Shown: positions 39,373 through 50,116, numbered from the stretch's first letter. The stretch: DNA of 64,000 nt from Rhodanobacter sp. (GCA_027450005.1 DAIDKO010000030.1:53819-117818); one strand, 5' to 3'. Numbers and translations: made by a program. The notes: generated from the letters alone by a model not told the origin.

Positions 39373-40806
39373 TCAGGCGCGCTGCTGTGCAGGCGGCGAC
39401 GGCGGAAAGCGCAGCGATACCCTGGTGCCGAGCCCGGGCTGACTGTCCAGCGCGACGGCGCCGCCGTGCGCCTCGACGATGCTCTTGACGATGGCGAGGC
39501 CCAGTCCGGTGCCTTCGCCGTCGGCATGCCGGCGCGAGGGGCTGGCCTGGTAGAAGCGGTCGAACACGTGCGGCTGATGGTCCGCGGCGATGCCGATGCC
39601 GCGATCGGTCACCTGCACTTCGGTGCCGCCATCCGCCTGTGCGCGGAGTTCGACACGGATGTCCTCGCGTGCCTTCGAATGCTGGATGGCGTTGGCCAGC
39701 AGGTTGGTCAGCGCGTGGCGGAACAGCAACGGGTCGGCGTGCACCCGCGCGTTGCCTTGAAGCTGGATGCCCAGCCCGCGCGAGCTGGCGCCGGGCAACT
39801 GCTGGGCAATGACCCATCGGCACGCCTCCGCGCCATCGAACGCCTCGACGTGCAGCGCGGCGTCGGCGCGTTCGGCGCGCGCCATGAACAGCAGGTTGTC
39901 GACCAGGGCGTGCAGTCGTCGGCACTCCTCCAGGTTGGACTCCAGCGCTTCGCGGTACTCGCCGCCGCTGCGCTCGCGCAGCAGGCACACGTCGAGCGAG
40001 CTGCGCATGTTGCTCAGCGGCGTGCGCAGCTCGTGCGCGAGGTCGGAGGAAAAGCGCGAGAGGCGGCCGAATGCTTCCTCCAGGCGGATCAGCATCGAGT
40101 TGAACACCGCGACCAGTTCGTCCAGTTCGCGCGGCCAGGGCGGGTCGGTGGGGATGCGTGCCGACAGGTGCTTCGGGGTCACCTCGCGCGCGGCGTTGGC
40201 GATGCGCTTGAGCGGTGCCAGCGCGTGCTCGGCCACGAAATACCCGGCCACGACCAAGGCCGGGGTCAGCAGCGCGAAGGCCAGCCAGATGGCGCGCCGC
40301 AGTTCGGCCAGCAGGGCGGCGTCGCGCGTCACGTCCATGGCGATCTGCACCCGTAGCGGTGCCGCCAGCCCGGAGGCGTGCAGCGTGGTGGTCGCCAGCG
40401 CATACGCGCGGGCGCCGGCTCTCAGCATGCGGATGGCGTCGGGCGCGGAAGGCGATTCGGCGAACACCCCTGGCGGCAGCGCCTCCTGCATGCCCGGCGT
40501 TTCGCCCAGGATGCGGCCGGCGCCGGACAGCACCCGGGCCTGGTACTGGCGCACGTCGCTTTCGTCGGTTTCCTTGGCGATCTCGCGCAGCAGGCTGCCC
40601 GGCTGGCCGTGGCCGTCGTCCAGGTCGGTCTGCATTTCCGCCGTCTTCGCGCGCAGGAAGCGCTGGTGCTCCGCATTGAAGGTCGCCGAGAGCTGCCACA
40701 TCACCATGCTGGCGAGCAGCGCCATCGCGGCCAGCACCACCAGGGTGTAGAGCAGGGTGAGGCGCCCGCCGATCGAGGACGTGCGGCGCGGGCGCTCAGT
40801 CGTCAT
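39373..40806 (-). CDS. Sensor histidine kinase (heavy-metal sensor-like)
   Basis: RFSSDLAHELRTPLSNMRSSL H-box, HAMP, GTGLGLAIVKSIVEAHGG. Confidence 0.87.
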   Translation of the reverse strand: MTTERPRRTSSIGGRLTLLYTLVVLAAMALLASMVMWQLSATFNAEHQRFLRAKTAEMQTDLDDGHGQPGSLLREIAKETDESDVRQYQARVLSGAGRILGETPGMQEALPPGVFAESPSAPDAIRMLRAGARAYALATTTLHASGLAAPLRVQIAMDVTRDAALLAELRRAIWLAFALLTPALVVAGYFVAEHALAPLKRIANAAREVTPKHLSARIPTDPPWPRELDELVAVFNSMLIRLEEAFGRLSRFSSDLAHELRTPLSNMRSSLDVCLLRERSGGEYREALESNLEECRRLHALVDNLLFMARAERADAALHVEAFDGAEACRWVIAQQLPGASSRGLGIQLQGNARVHADPLLFRHALTNLLANAIQHSKAREDIRVELRAQADGGTEVQVTDRGIGIAADHQPHVFDRFYQASPSRRHADGEGTGLGLAIVKSIVEAHGGAVALDSQPGLGTRVSLRFPPSPPAQQRA

Positions 40807-41476
40807 GGGCGTCGAGCACGTAGCCCACGCCGCGCACGGTCTGCAGCAGCGGCGTAGGGAAGGGCGCGTCGACCTTGGCGCGCAGCCGGCGCACCACGAC
40901 ATCCACCACGTTGGTCTGCGTGTCGAAGCACACGCCCCAGACGCTTTCGGCGATCAGCGTGCGCGACAGCACCCGTCCACGGTGGCGCGCCAGCAGGAGC
41001 AGCAGGGCGTATTCCCTGGGCGTGAGCTGCAGCGGCCGGCCGGCGCGTTCGACGCGGTGGCGCAGCAGGTCGAACACCAGGTCGCCGACGCGCAGGCCGT
41101 TGTCGCCGGCCACGGACTCCGCCTGCCTGGCGATGTTGCGCACCCGCGCCACCAGTTCGGCGAAGGCGAACGGCTTCACCAGGTAGTCGTTCGCGCCGAG
41201 CTCGAAGCCGCGCACGCGGTCTTCGACGTGGTCGCGCGCGGTGAGGAACAGGATGGGGGTGCGGTTGTTCTCGCCACGCAGGGTCCTGACCAGGGCCCAG
41301 CCGTCGAGACCCGGCAGCATGACGTCGAGCACCGCCGCGTCGAACGCGTGCTCGCGCAACAGGCCCAGCGCCGCGTTGCCGTCTTCGACCGCTTCGACGG
41401 CAAAGCCGAGTTCGCGCAACCCCTGCGCCACGTAGCGCCGCGTCTTGGCCTCGTCTTCGGCGATGAGAATCCGCAT
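40796..41476 (-). CDS. OmpR-family response regulator
   Basis: MRILIAEDEAKTRRYVAQGL, LDVMLPGLDGW, TNVVDVVVRRLRAKVD. Confidence 0.9.
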   Translation of the reverse strand: MRILIAEDEAKTRRYVAQGLRELGFAVEAVEDGNAALGLLREHAFDAAVLDVMLPGLDGWALVRTLRGENNRTPILFLTARDHVEDRVRGFELGANDYLVKPFAFAELVARVRNIARQAESVAGDNGLRVGDLVFDLLRHRVERAGRPLQLTPREYALLLLLARHRGRVLSRTLIAESVWGVCFDTQTNVVDVVVRRLRAKVDAPFPTPLLQTVRGVGYVLDAHDD

Positions 41477-41611
41477 GGTCGTGCAGCCTTGGTTCCGTCG
41501 CGATCAACGCGCAACAGGCTGACAGCAATCAGGACCGGCGCCAACCTGCGGTCGTCCCGCGATAGCCGGCGCCAGCACGAGCGGCACGCACGCGTGGATC
41601 CGGGGGCGAGG

Positions 41612-42622
41612 TCAGTGGTCGTTGATCTCCAGGATCGCACCGGCGCGCGGATCGCACACGAACACGTGGCCGTCGTTGTCGTCGGCGACGCAGTGTGCGT
41701 GTTGCGCGGTCTTGTAGCGGGCGATCGGCTTCAGCGCGCCCGAGGCAGCCACATCGAAAATCGTGAGGTCGGCCGCCCTGGCGCCGGGCACGTACAGGTG
41801 ATGCAGCCTGGAGCTGTAGCGGATGATGTCGATACCGGCACCGGCGGGCGCACTGGCCAGCACCTTGCCGTTCTCGGCCGGTGCCAACGTCACCACCTTG
41901 CCTTCGCCGCAGGCGACGAAGACGTGGTTGTCGGCTTCATCGATGGCGATGCCGTTGGATCCCTTGCAGGTGTTGGGCCACTCGGCCAGCACCTTGTGCG
42001 TGGTGAGGGCCATCTCCACCGTCTTGTTCTTCCACAGGTTCGAATAGGCCCGGTTGCGCTGGTCGTCGATCTCCAGCGACTCCGGTCCGCCGGCCACGTG
42101 GATGACCGATGCCGGCGTCAGCACGGGCCTGGGTTCAACCGAGAGCTTGAATGTCTGGATCTGCGCCTTGCCGGGCTCGGACACCCAGATTTCGTGGGTC
42201 CGCGCGACGTAGCGGATGTAGTCCGGCCCGCTCGCCAGCGGGGTGCGCCCGACCACGGCGTGTGTCTTCGGGTCGATCGTCACGATCTCCGTGGGGTCAT
42301 GGTCGCTGGCGAACAAATAGCCGTCGGCGTAGATCGCGGAGGTAGTGCCCTCCCGGAACGACTTGACCTTTGGCGCGGCGCTCACACCCGGGATCACGGT
42401 CAGCGCATGCGTCACCGGGTCCATCAGGACCAGGTTGCCGGTGGTGCCAGCCGGGATCGTCACGCGACCGAGCTGCGCGGCGTAGCCGATGTCGTCGAAG
42501 CCGATCCCGTGGGCGCCGCCAGGAATCCTGATCACCGCGTTCGGTGCCAGTAGCGCGGACGCGGCAAGCAGCGAGAAGGGGGCCGCCGCAGCCAGCAGGG
42601 CCGGGGGAAGAAACGCTTTCAT
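41612..42622 (-). CDS. YncE/YVTN-like beta-propeller protein
   Basis: Signal peptide; repeated propeller strands. Confidence 0.7.
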   Translation of the reverse strand: MKAFLPPALLAAAAPFSLLAASALLAPNAVIRIPGGAHGIGFDDIGYAAQLGRVTIPAGTTGNLVLMDPVTHALTVIPGVSAAPKVKSFREGTTSAIYADGYLFASDHDPTEIVTIDPKTHAVVGRTPLASGPDYIRYVARTHEIWVSEPGKAQIQTFKLSVEPRPVLTPASVIHVAGGPESLEIDDQRNRAYSNLWKNKTVEMALTTHKVLAEWPNTCKGSNGIAIDEADNHVFVACGEGKVVTLAPAENGKVLASAPAGAGIDIIRYSSRLHHLYVPGARAADLTIFDVAASGALKPIARYKTAQHAHCVADDNDGHVFVCDPRAGAILEINDH

Positions 42623-42953
42623 GGCTGAACTCCTCGCGCTCAGGCGTCTGCCTGTACCGGAATACGACTTCCAATCGTAACGGAATGCGCCGTCCCCAGA
42701 GTGTGCCTGTCGTCATAGGCCACAACGGGGGGGGCAGGGTTTCAGTCGGCTCCGTTGGAGGGTTGGACTCCAGGCCACGGTGCGCGGCGGTCCTCAAAAC
42801 CGTGGGCGGTGGTCGTGCGTGGAAGTCAACGCCCAAAGCGATGACTGCCTTTTGCAGGTTCCTGAGGCTCGTTGGTGGGAGTCAAGCGCACGGCGTAGCC
42901 TTGCCCGCCCCCAAGTCCCTAGGATGAGGCTTTCAGCGGGGTGGGGAATACTG

Positions 42954-44450
42954 ATGCTTGATGCGTACGTTGAGCATGACGCCACGGGTCTGGCGGCGCT
43001 GATTGCACGCCGCGAACTGTCTGCCGCCGAGGTGCTGGAGGCCGCTCTGGCTCGCGCCGCCAAGGTCAACCCCGGACTGGCGGCCATCTGCCTGCCGATG
43101 GAGGATATCGCCCGCGCCCGAGTCGCCGGTCCGCTGGCCGGTCCGTTCGCCGGTGTGCCGTTCCTGCTCAAGGATATGGCCCAGGACTATGCGGGTGTAC
43201 CCAGCCCGACCGGAAGTCGCGCCCTGCGCCACTGGGTACCCGACCACCACAGCGAGGTGGTGCGGCGGTTCCTGGCCGCCGGCCTGGTGGTGTTCGGGAA
43301 AACCGCTTCGCCAGAATTCGCGTTGAAGGCCGAGACTGCGCCGCGGGTGTGGCCGCGACCCACGCGCAACCCATGGGATTTGTCCCGCACGCCGGGCGGC
43401 TCGTCAGGGGGCGCGGCCGCCGCCGTGGCCGCCGGCATCGTGCCGATCGCCGGCGCCTCGGATGGTGGCGGCTCGATCCGCATTCCAGCCGCCTATTGCG
43501 GGCTGTTCGGGCTACGTCCCTCGCGTGGACGCGTGCCCAACGGGCCGGACGAGGCTGAGCACTGGGAGGGCGCCTCCAGCCAGCACGTGATCAGTCGCAG
43601 CGTGCGCGATTCGGCGCGCATGCTCGACGCGATCGCTGGACCGGAGCAGGGTGCGCCGTTCACTATCGCGCCACCCGCCGGGTCGTGGTCAGAGGCGATC
43701 ACGCGTCCGCCGCGGAGCCTGCGTATCGGCTTCAGCACGCGCTCGCCGCTGGGAACAGCCGTACATCCGCAGTGCGTGGCGGCGACCCACCGGGCGGCCA
43801 AACTCCTGGCCGATCTCGGCCACCACGTTGAGGAAGCTGCACCGGTCATCGATGGCCGCGAGCTCGCGCGCTGCTACGTCACCATGTATTTCGGTCATAC
43901 CGCCGCCGCCATCGCCCAGGCGCGAGAACTCACCGGTGCCGGCGACGGCGAGTTCGAGCTGGAGACGCGTATCCTCGGCCTGCTCGGACGTACCCTGGGT
44001 GCAGGGGAGTACGTGCGCAGCCACGCGCGATGGAACGGCTTCAGCCATGCGCTAGCCGACTTCCATCGGCGCTATGACCTGTATCTGACCCCGACGACGG
44101 CCCAACCGCCGAACCGTATCGGTGAACTGGATACGCCGCCTGCGCAGCGGTGGCTTGCGCATCTGGTGCTGGCGCTGCGCGCCGGGCGGCTGCTGATGCT
44201 CACCGGCATGGTCGATGCACTGGTCGAGAGCAGCCTCTCGCGCGTGCCGTTCACGCAACTGTCCAACCTCACCGGGACGCCGAGCATGTCGGTGCCAATG
44301 CACTGGGCGGCCGTCGACGATATCGGGTCGGACCTGCCGTTCGGCGTGCAGTTTGTCGCGCCGTGTGGCGACGAGGCGACGCTGCTCCAGCTTGCAGCGC
44401 AACTTGAGTTGGCCGCGCCATGGCAGCAACGTCGTCCAACGCTGAAGTAA
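42954..44450 (+). CDS. Amidase
   Basis: Amidase signature ([40 protein letters not shown]). Confidence 0.92.
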   Translation: MLDAYVEHDATGLAALIARRELSAAEVLEAALARAAKVNPGLAAICLPMEDIARARVAGPLAGPFAGVPFLLKDMAQDYAGVPSPTGSRALRHWVPDHHSEVVRRFLAAGLVVFGKTASPEFALKAETAPRVWPRPTRNPWDLSRTPGGSSGGAAAAVAAGIVPIAGASDGGGSIRIPAAYCGLFGLRPSRGRVPNGPDEAEHWEGASSQHVISRSVRDSARMLDAIAGPEQGAPFTIAPPAGSWSEAITRPPRSLRIGFSTRSPLGTAVHPQCVAATHRAAKLLADLGHHVEEAAPVIDGRELARCYVTMYFGHTAAAIAQARELTGAGDGEFELETRILGLLGRTLGAGEYVRSHARWNGFSHALADFHRRYDLYLTPTTAQPPNRIGELDTPPAQRWLAHLVLALRAGRLLMLTGMVDALVESSLSRVPFTQLSNLTGTPSMSVPMHWAAVDDIGSDLPFGVQFVAPCGDEATLLQLAAQLELAAPWQQRRPTLK

Positions 44451-44721
44451 TACGTCGGATCGGCCCCCTCAGGAGCAGAGCCGGCCTGCCCGCGCGGACC
44501 ATGGGGCGACCGCGCGGCCGTTCCAGAACGACCTGATCCCAGTGGTGCCAAGGCCACTGGCGCCAGCTGAACGCCGGAATGTTCGGCGGGACGATCACGC
44601 CTTGGCCTGGCGTAGTGGGGGTGGAAATGCGGCAGCTGCGCACAGCGACAGGGTTGATCACCCGACGCAGTTCGTCATGATCAGCCCGCCGAAGCAGCAG
44701 TCAAGCAGGTGCCACAACACG

Positions 44722-44826
44722 CACACTTTGCTTGGTGTAGAGCAAAGTAGGTACGCCGGTAGCCGGATCAGCGGCTAAGCGCCTGTCCTGCGAGGGCGGC
44801 GACATCGCTTTGACAAGCAAAGTGTG
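44722..44826. repeat. Inverted repeat pair, 13-bp arms
   Basis: CACACTTTGCTTG (44722) and CAAGCAAAGTGTG (44814), plus local ACTTTGCT/AGCAAAGT hairpin (44725/44741). Confidence 0.75.
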
Positions 44827-44966
44827 TACATGAGCGGGCAGGCATAGGAAGTTCGCGTCCGTGTTGACGTCGGCGCGCTGCCCGAAGTCCGCCCACACAA
44901 AATCGTGGACAGGCTCTCGCTCAGGGGCCTGTCGGTAGGGCCTTGGGACTTCACCGCGCCGGTTTG

Positions 44967-45031
44967 ACACCAATGTTTGTACATCGCACTTGGCACCAAT
45001 GTTTGTGCAACGTGCACAAACATTGGTGCCA
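44967..45031. repeat. 19-bp-arm palindrome plus upstream direct copy
   Basis: TGGCACCAATGTTTGTGCA-acg-TGCACAAACATTGGTGCCA; upstream ACACCAATGTTTGTACA. Confidence 0.9.
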
Positions 45032-45079
45032 TGCCCAAAAGTCATGCCTAGGTCGCCCATGACTTCCGGCGCATGTTGC

Positions 45080-45108
45080 TAGTGTGAACTAAACACTATG
45101 CTTTAGTC
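45080..45108. promoter_or_regulatory. Candidate PadR operator: overlapping dyads
   Basis: TAGTGT-N7-ACACTA overlapping ACTAAA-N8-TTTAGT just upstream of the PadR gene. Confidence 0.5.
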
Positions 45109-45135
45109 CAAGCTATACAGCAGGGCGGGCATGCG

Positions 45136-45498
45136 GTGCACGAGATCGACGGCCAACTGAAAAAGTTCCAGAAGGAGTTGTCGGCCGGCACGGTGTCGCT
45201 GGTGCTGCTTGCCGTGCTGGGGCAGTCGCGCCAGCCGTTGTACGGCTACCAAATCGCCAAGCGGCTGGAACAGGCGGGCGAGGGCGTGCTGGCCGGCAAG
45301 CAGAGCGCGCTTTACCCGGTGCTGCGCAACCTGGAGGGCGCGGGCCTGCTGGCCAGCGAGGTGGAGCCCTCGGTGAGCGGTCCGCCGCGCCGCTATTACC
45401 GCATCACGAAATTCGGCCGCGAGGTGTTGCGCGAGTGGATTGCCGCGTGGAACGCCAGTCGCGATTCAGTAGACAAGGTCCTGCAAGGGGAGCTGTGA
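45136..45498 (+). CDS. PadR family transcriptional regulator
   Basis: VSLVLLAVLGQSRQPLYGYQIAKRLEQ...ALYPVLRNLEGAGLLAS; GTG start. Confidence 0.88.
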   Translation: MHEIDGQLKKFQKELSAGTVSLVLLAVLGQSRQPLYGYQIAKRLEQAGEGVLAGKQSALYPVLRNLEGAGLLASEVEPSVSGPPRRYYRITKFGREVLREWIAAWNASRDSVDKVLQGEL

Positions 45499-46418
45499 TG
45501 ACCACGCCGCGCACCATCAACGAATATCTCGAACAATTGCGCGCCGCCCTGCGCGGCGCCGATCCCGCGTTGATCCAGGACGCGTTGTACGACGCCGAGG
45601 AACACCTGCGCGCCGAGCTGTACGAGCGTCCGGGCCGCGATGAGGCCGCGATGCTCGCGCAAGTGGTGGAGAGCTACGGCGCGCCGGAAGAGGTGGCGGA
45701 GATCTACCGCGACCAGGAGATCCGGATCCAGCGTGCGATCCGCCCGCCGCCGCCGCCGAAGCGTCGCTCCGTCGCCGGCCGCTTCTTCGGCGTGATCGCC
45801 GATCCGCGCGCGTGGGGCGCGCTGTTCTACCTGTTGTTCGGGCTGGTCACCGGCATCGCCTACTTCACCTGGGTAGTTGCTGGTCTCTCGATGTCGCTGG
45901 GATTCTCGCTGCTGATCATCGGCCTGCCGTTCATCGTGGTGTTCTTCGGCAGCGTGCGGGGCCTGGCGCTGCTGGAAGGGCGCCTGGTGGAAACCATGCT
46001 GGGCGTGCGCATGCCGCGGCGGCCGCCGTATCCGCCGAAGGACATGACGTTGTTCCAGCGTATCGGTGCGATATTCACCGACCCGCGCAGCTGGAGTTCG
46101 ATGCTTTACGCGTTGCTGTTGCTGCCGCTGGGCATCTTCTACTTCACGCTGGTGGTGACCTGGCTGGCCGTATCGCTGAGCTTTGCCGCCGCGCCTGTGC
46201 TGAAGTTGGTGGCTGGGTTCGGAGGTTGGGACATCGGTACTTGCAGCGGCCTGTCCGACTCGGCCTGCCGCGGCATCGAGTGGCTGAATGGCTGGGGTGG
46301 TGCGAGCGTGCTCTGCATGCTGGGCGTGCTGCTGTTCTTCGTGTTGCTGCATGTGGTGCGCGCCTTGGGCTACCTGCATGGCCAGTTCGCCAAGCACCTG
46401 CTGGTGCGCAGGGCTTGA
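45498..46418 (+). CDS. HAAS/DUF1700-type sensor membrane protein
   Basis: N-terminal YLEQLRAALRGADPALIQDALYDAEEHL, then TM helices; overlaps PadR gene. Confidence 0.75.
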   Translation: MTTPRTINEYLEQLRAALRGADPALIQDALYDAEEHLRAELYERPGRDEAAMLAQVVESYGAPEEVAEIYRDQEIRIQRAIRPPPPPKRRSVAGRFFGVIADPRAWGALFYLLFGLVTGIAYFTWVVAGLSMSLGFSLLIIGLPFIVVFFGSVRGLALLEGRLVETMLGVRMPRRPPYPPKDMTLFQRIGAIFTDPRSWSSMLYALLLLPLGIFYFTLVVTWLAVSLSFAAAPVLKLVAGFGGWDIGTCSGLSDSACRGIEWLNGWGGASVLCMLGVLLFFVLLHVVRALGYLHGQFAKHLLVRRA

Positions 46419-46420
46419 CC

Positions 46421-46867
46421 ATGGACACGACGCATGCGCTGGGCCTGTTGGCAGGCGAGTGGGAGGGCGAGGAGACCCTCGCCACCACGCGCTGGGGCGA
46501 GGGCGGCCAGGCCCGCGCACGCGTCTCCGCCCGGCTGGATCTCGGCGGCCGCGTGCTGCTGATGGACTACCGCGAAGAGCGCGACGGCCGCCCAGCGTTG
46601 CAGGCACACGCCGTGTTCACCGCCGGCCCCGGCCATGACGAGTACGCGCTGTATTGGTTCGACAGCTACGGTTTTGTTCCCGCGCAACCCGCGCCGGGGC
46701 ACTGGGATGGCGAGCGGCTGGTGTTCCTGCGCAGTTCGCCGCGGGGACAGACGCGACACACCTACATGTTGCGCGGCGAGGCCTTCGCGCTGACGCTGGA
46801 GAGCTCCTTCGACGGCGGCGTGCGCTGGGAGCCGGTAATGCAGGGCAGTTACCGGCGGACGACCTGA
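46421..46867 (+). CDS. DUF1579-like protein
   Basis: LGLLAGEWEGEETLATTRW...; lipocalin-like short protein. Confidence 0.6.
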   Translation: MDTTHALGLLAGEWEGEETLATTRWGEGGQARARVSARLDLGGRVLLMDYREERDGRPALQAHAVFTAGPGHDEYALYWFDSYGFVPAQPAPGHWDGERLVFLRSSPRGQTRHTYMLRGEAFALTLESSFDGGVRWEPVMQGSYRRTT

Positions 46868-46981
46868 GCGTCGCCCTTTCCCGTATGCGGGAGAAGTATG
46901 CCCTTGGTCCGGTTGACCCCGCCGCGCCGGCTTTCTACGCTGCCCCGGTGCGCCACTGCGCGCTCATCGGGGGAAAACATC

Positions 46982-48784
46982 ATGCGCTTGCGCCGCTCCT
47001 GGCTTCCGGTTTTCCTGCTCGCCTCGCTGGCGGCCTCCGCCGCCGACGCGCCGATCCAGGGCTTCCCGCCCGCGTTGCCCGCCGCCGACCTGGTGCTGCG
47101 TGACGCCAGCATTGCCACGCTCGATCCCCTGCAGCCGCATGTGCAGGCGTTGGCGGTGAAAGACGGCAAAATCGCCTCGCTGGGCAGCGACGCCGAGATC
47201 GCCCGCTACATCGGCCCGCATACCAGGGTGATGGACCTGCACGGCGCCTTCGTCGCGCCGGGGTTCATGGAAGGCCACGGCCACCTGCTGGATACCGGCG
47301 AGTCGCTGATGGAACTGAACCTCGGCGAGGCGCCCAACTGGGACGCCATCGTGGCGATGGTGAAGGCCGCGGTGGCCAGGGCCCGGCCGGGCGAGTGGAT
47401 CGTCGGCCAGGGCTGGCAGCAGAGCAAATGGAACAAGGTGCCGCAGCCCAACGTGGACGGACTGCCGCTGCCGGCCAGCCTCGACGCGGTGTCGCCCCGC
47501 AATCCGGTGCTGCTGTCGCATACCAGCGGCCACGCGATCTATGCCAATGCGCTGGCCTTGAAGCTTGCCGGCATCACGCACGACACGCCCGACCCGGCCG
47601 GCGGCAGCATCGTGCGCGATGCGCAGGGCAATGCCATCGGCGCGTTGCGCGATACCGCGGGCGATCCCGTGTTCGCCGCCTACAACCGCTATCTCGCCAC
47701 CTTGCCCCCGCAGGAGCTGGCGGCGCACAAGGAGCAGGCGCTGAAGCTCGCCATGCAGAACGAGGTGAGCAAGGGCGTCACCGGTTTCGTGGACATGGGC
47801 GAGGATTTCAGGACGGCCGACTGGATGAAGCAGCAGGCCGCCGAGGGCTTCCCGCTGCGTCTCTACGTCAACATCGCCGGCGAGCCGGTGGCCGCGCTGG
47901 ACGCGAACCTGGCGAAATACCGCACGCTCGGCTATGCCGACGACCACTTCACCCTGCGCGGCGTCGGCGAGATCCTCTCCGACGGTGCGCTGGGCACGCA
48001 CAGTGCGTGGTTCCTCAAGCCGTACACGGATGCGCCCGGCATCAGCGGCAAGAACGTGGTGGCGATGCACGACATCCGGCAGATCGCCCGGATCGCCGCG
48101 CGCGACGGTTTCCAGCTTTCCGTGCATGCCATCGGCGACCGAGCCAACCGCGAGGTGCTGGACGTGTTCCAGCAGACCTACGCGCAGGACCCGGCGGCGC
48201 ACGCGCTGCGCTGGCGCATCGAGCACGCGCAGCACCTCGATCCCGCCGACATCCCGCGCTTCGCGCAGCTCGGCGTGATCGCCTCGATGCAGTCCATCCA
48301 CGCCTGCTCCGATGCGCCGTACGTGATTCCCCGCCTCGGCGAGCAGCGCGCCGAGCAGGGCGCCTACGTGTGGCATTCGCTGATCCAGAGCAGCGCGATG
48401 GTGCTGGACGGCAGCGACACCCCGGTGGAGGACACCAACCCCATCGCGGGCTTTTATTGCGCAGTGACCCGCGACGACGGCCGCGGCCAGCGCTTCTTTC
48501 CGGCACAGGTGAAGACCCGCATGGAAGCCTTGCGCTCCTACACCTGGAACAACGCCTACGCGGTCTTCGAGGACCGCCAGCTAGGCTCGCTGAGCCCCGG
48601 CAAGCTCGCCGACATGGTGGTGATCTCCGGCAACCTGCTGACCCTTCCCGCCGACCAGATCCTGCGCACCCGGGTGCTCTACACCCTCGTCGGCGGCAAG
48701 CTGGTGTATGAGCGGAAGGGCGCCGAGGCATGGCGCAGCGGGCAGTTGTTCAAGGCGATGCCGGAGTTCGACCACGTGAATTGA
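46982..48784 (+). CDS. Secreted amidohydrolase (YtcJ-like)
   Basis: PGFMEGHGHLLDTGESL, SVHAIGDRANREVLD, SLSPGKLADMVV. Confidence 0.87.
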   Translation: MRLRRSWLPVFLLASLAASAADAPIQGFPPALPAADLVLRDASIATLDPLQPHVQALAVKDGKIASLGSDAEIARYIGPHTRVMDLHGAFVAPGFMEGHGHLLDTGESLMELNLGEAPNWDAIVAMVKAAVARARPGEWIVGQGWQQSKWNKVPQPNVDGLPLPASLDAVSPRNPVLLSHTSGHAIYANALALKLAGITHDTPDPAGGSIVRDAQGNAIGALRDTAGDPVFAAYNRYLATLPPQELAAHKEQALKLAMQNEVSKGVTGFVDMGEDFRTADWMKQQAAEGFPLRLYVNIAGEPVAALDANLAKYRTLGYADDHFTLRGVGEILSDGALGTHSAWFLKPYTDAPGISGKNVVAMHDIRQIARIAARDGFQLSVHAIGDRANREVLDVFQQTYAQDPAAHALRWRIEHAQHLDPADIPRFAQLGVIASMQSIHACSDAPYVIPRLGEQRAEQGAYVWHSLIQSSAMVLDGSDTPVEDTNPIAGFYCAVTRDDGRGQRFFPAQVKTRMEALRSYTWNNAYAVFEDRQLGSLSPGKLADMVVISGNLLTLPADQILRTRVLYTLVGGKLVYERKGAEAWRSGQLFKAMPEFDHVN

Positions 48785-48799
48785 GGGCGGCACCCACCC

Positions 48800-49456
48800 T
48801 CAGTAATCCCGCACGTCCAGCACCATGAAGCCGTGCGCGCCGTAGTCGCCGTGCGGCGGCCACGGCAGCGCGTTCAGCGCATCGGTGCCTGCCGCCCACG
48901 GCTCGTTGTCGAGCAGGACTTCGCAGCGCGTTTCGCCTACCGCCGTGCGGCGGTACACCAAGCGCAGCCAGTGCAGGCCGGCGGGCAGGGCTTCGCGTTG
49001 CCATGCGGTCTCGATCGCCTTCGGTACCTGCTCCAGCATCTCCAGATCGGTGATGTCCGCACCGTGCAGGGTGAAGGGGCCGGCGAACACGTCCCAGGTA
49101 CGGGCGGCGGTTTCCCACGCGGTGATCGTCAGCTTGCGGTCGTCGGTGACGTACCAGCAGGCGGTCAGCAGCGGATGCAGCGCGCTGTGCTCGAACGCGC
49201 GCAGGGCGGCCATGCAGCCTTCCGCGTCGTTGCCGTGGCCGGCGAAGCTTTCCTCGATGCAGCGTTCCTCGCTGAGCACGACGTCGATGTCGAGATGCCC
49301 CGGCGCGTCGGCCGAGCCCGCGTGCCACTGGGCGCGCACGGAGGGGAAGTCGCCATCGGTGGTCAGCCAGCCGTCCTCGTCGGCGTCGAGCTCCACGCCG
49401 TTTCGCTCGAACAACCGCAACAGGTATTTCTGCAGTGCCGCGCTATCCATCGTCAT
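48800..49456 (-). CDS. Hypothetical protein (DUF6348-like)
   Basis: Intact 218-codon ORF; family assignment from memory only. Confidence 0.55.
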   Translation of the reverse strand: MTMDSAALQKYLLRLFERNGVELDADEDGWLTTDGDFPSVRAQWHAGSADAPGHLDIDVVLSEERCIEESFAGHGNDAEGCMAALRAFEHSALHPLLTACWYVTDDRKLTITAWETAARTWDVFAGPFTLHGADITDLEMLEQVPKAIETAWQREALPAGLHWLRLVYRRTAVGETRCEVLLDNEPWAAGTDALNALPWPPHGDYGAHGFMVLDVRDY

Positions 49457-49977
49457 TCCTGCGGGTGGGTGGTGTGGGTCGAGGGCAATTCGCGCCAGGT
49501 CAGGTACAGGCGAAGGTCGAATTCCCGCTGGTGGTAATCCGGCAGCATGTGCTGGCACAGCTGGTAGAACGCCTTGTTGTGCTCGCGTTCCTTCAGGTGC
49601 GCCAGCTCGTGCACCACGATCATCTGCAGGAACTCCGGCGCGGCGGCCTTGAACAGGCTGGCCACGCGGATCTCCTTCTTCGCCTTGAGCCGGCTGCCCT
49701 GCACGCGCGAGATCGCGGTGTGCAGGCCCAGTGCGCGCTGCACCACGTCGAGCTTGCTGTCGTACAGCACCTTGTCGATGGCCGGCGCCTGCTTCATGTG
49801 TTGCTGCTTCAGCGCAGCCACGTAGCCGTACAGCGCCTTGTCGCTCTGCACGTCATGGCGATCCGGGTAGCGCGTGACCAGGTGTTCGCCGAGGCGCTGT
49901 TGCGCGATCAGCTGGCGCACCTTGTCCTGCACGCCGGGCGGGTACGCCTGGAGGTATTTCAGCGGGGTCATCCACAC
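49453..49977 (-). CDS. YgjP-like metallopeptidase domain protein
   Basis: MIVVHELAHLKEREHNKAFYQLCQHMLPDY (HExxH...E). Confidence 0.82.
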   Translation of the reverse strand: MWMTPLKYLQAYPPGVQDKVRQLIAQQRLGEHLVTRYPDRHDVQSDKALYGYVAALKQQHMKQAPAIDKVLYDSKLDVVQRALGLHTAISRVQGSRLKAKKEIRVASLFKAAAPEFLQMIVVHELAHLKEREHNKAFYQLCQHMLPDYHQREFDLRLYLTWRELPSTHTTHPQE

Positions 49978-50116
49978 ATTCTCGCATTGCGCCGATGCGC
50001 GGGTGTCGCATGAGCCGTTCGCGGCGGCGCGGATGCGTCGTGGCAGGGCAGGGTGCGCGGTGCGGGTCCGGAATCCCGCATGCCCGGTCCGTGGGCAAGC
50101 GGCCTTCGGCAGGCGC

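Noticed and set aside
44720-45035. CRISPR array
   Set aside because: Repeats are few, of unequal spacing and mostly inverted; no regular spacers and no cas genes.
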